The position numbers were made by a program, and so were the translations under genes. Positions 6,435 to 7,049 of a stretch of 7,049 bases of DNA are shown here, piece after piece; position 1 is the stretch's first letter; the number at the start of each line of letters is the position of its first letter. The notes beneath the pieces were generated by a model. It had not been told where the DNA came from. It was given only the letters and a program-made list of their open reading frames with translations, and did not search any database. The stretch comes from Hellea sp. (lineage in GTDB: Bacteria; Pseudomonadota; Alphaproteobacteria; Caulobacterales; Maricaulaceae). The DNA is taken from assembly GCA_020628635.1 (NCBI GenBank), contig JAHDEU010000109.1:1-7049 (forward strand), read 5' to 3'.

Positions 6435-6757
6435 TGATCATGACCTATCCGTTCGAGGCCGTCTCCTGCCAGCATAAGGGCTCTCGGGTCTCGGCAGGGC
6501 ACGCCACGCAAGCAGAAGTCTATGTTTCCGTTGGCGACGAGGTTGTGGCGCGACAGAACCTCCTCGCTCTGAAACGCAAGGCCACGCTGGTGCTGGAGGT
6601 GGACACCCAACTCCCATCCGGCCCGGCCGATCTAGCCCTCTACATCAAGCGCGGCATGTTCATCACGCAGTGGGTGCTGATGGACGGCGACACGGTCATC
6701 GGCGCGAACCACCCGAACGAGCTCCCTGCGGACCGCCGACCGAAGCCCGTGCCATGA
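6431..6757 (+). CDS. Small tandem-paralog protein 2, unknown family
   Basis: A 108-residue paralog of its two neighbours. Shared elements are HKGSRVSA (15-22), VGDEVVAR (34-41), GPADLALYI (64-72), WVLMDGDTVIGA (81-92) and the tail LPADRRPKPVP. The start lies in ATGATGATCATG, so starts at 6431, 6434 or 6440 are all possible. The first overlaps the previous stop by four bases and is preferred by analogy with the other junctions. No Shine-Dalgarno is visible, so translation probably depends on the upstream gene. There is no signal peptide or membrane segment, and the single cysteine (C13) is not shared with the other two. Function unknown. Confidence 0.83.
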   Translation: MMIMTYPFEAVSCQHKGSRVSAGHATQAEVYVSVGDEVVARQNLLALKRKATLVLEVDTQLPSGPADLALYIKRGMFITQWVLMDGDTVIGANHPNELPADRRPKPVP

Positions 6758-7049
6758 GCCGGTGGACGCTCGACATCGACTATCGCGGCTCGCGGATCCG
6801 GGCGAAGCGCGACTGGCTGGGACGCGCCGTCATCGAGGTGAACGACACAGTGCTCGCGCGGAAATATCTGCACAATTACAATGGCGTGCTCTTCGATCCT
6901 CATACCAAGCCGATCATGACCGTGGACTTCGAGACACGCGGCGCGCGCATCGATCTCGCCCTCTATATCCGGCAGCGCTGGATGCGTGAGGAATGGGTGC
7001 TGATGGACGGAGACAACGTCATCGCCGCGACCCATCCGAGCAAGCTGCC
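6754..7049 (+). CDS. Small tandem-paralog protein 3, unknown family (cut by window end)
   Basis: An open frame from ATG 6754 to the window end, 98 complete codons with no stop. It overlaps the previous stop by ATGA and has no Shine-Dalgarno. The product begins MSRWTLDIDYRGSRIRAK and carries all family elements: RGSRIRA (11-17), IEVNDTVLAR (27-36), IDLALYI (66-72) and WVLMDGDNVIAATHPSKLP (81 to the end). Over the last 34 visible residues it matches 20 positions of protein 2, so these two are the closest pair in layout. By analogy only about ten residues of a DRxPKPxP-type tail are missing. Reading frame and paralogy make it a real gene despite the missing end. Confidence 0.82.
   Translation, partial: MSRWTLDIDYRGSRIRAKRDWLGRAVIEVNDTVLARKYLHNYNGVLFDPHTKPIMTVDFETRGARIDLALYIRQRWMREEWVLMDGDNVIAATHPSKL

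Noticed and set aside
6762..6989. A 75-codon plus-strand frame inside the third small paralog.
   Set aside because: It is shifted relative to the ATG 6754 frame, which carries the family motifs, so it is a shadow.

Overview
The window looks like chromosomal DNA from a GC-rich alphaproteobacterium. The gene order folA-hflK-hflC-DUF2065-degP, convergent with serB, is typical of that class, and codons such as TTA, CTA and TCA are scarce. A Caulobacterales/Hyphomonadaceae- or Maricaulaceae-like organism is my guess. It rests on gene order and on the style of the intergenic palindromic repeat, not on a database match.

Layout. (1) 4-876 (+) is serB, phosphoserine phosphatase. (2) 877-1161 is a non-coding gap between convergent genes. 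It holds three diverged copies of a GC-rich palindromic intergenic repeat. (3) 5525 down to 1162 (-) is a run of five genes on the minus strand: folA (dihydrofolate reductase), hflK, hflC, a DUF2065/YjeT-type small membrane protein, and a Do/DegP-family periplasmic protease. Gaps are 9 to about 70 bases, so most or all are probably cotranscribed. HflK and HflC form the membrane SPFH complex that modulates FtsH. With the DegP-like protease they make an envelope protein-quality-control block, with folate metabolism at its head. (4) From 5569 (+), divergent from folA, comes a second transcription unit: a VUT/YhhQ-type membrane transporter followed by at least three small tandem paralogous genes. 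Every junction in this unit is a 4-base ATGA stop/start overlap. The third small gene runs off the window end.

The conserved minus-strand block is ordinary. The plus-strand unit at the right is the part worth a second look. Its three roughly 100-residue proteins share a C-terminal ALY...V(L/I)MDGD(T/N)VI(A/G)A...LP motif. The two complete ones end in DRxPKPxP. The motif recurs at exactly 323-base spacing, and each protein seems to carry a weaker copy of the same hairpin motif in its N-terminal half. I do not recognise this family. Its tight coupling to a VUT-type transporter suggests a joint function that cannot be named from sequence alone. No tRNA, rRNA, CRISPR, IS element or prophage gene was seen.
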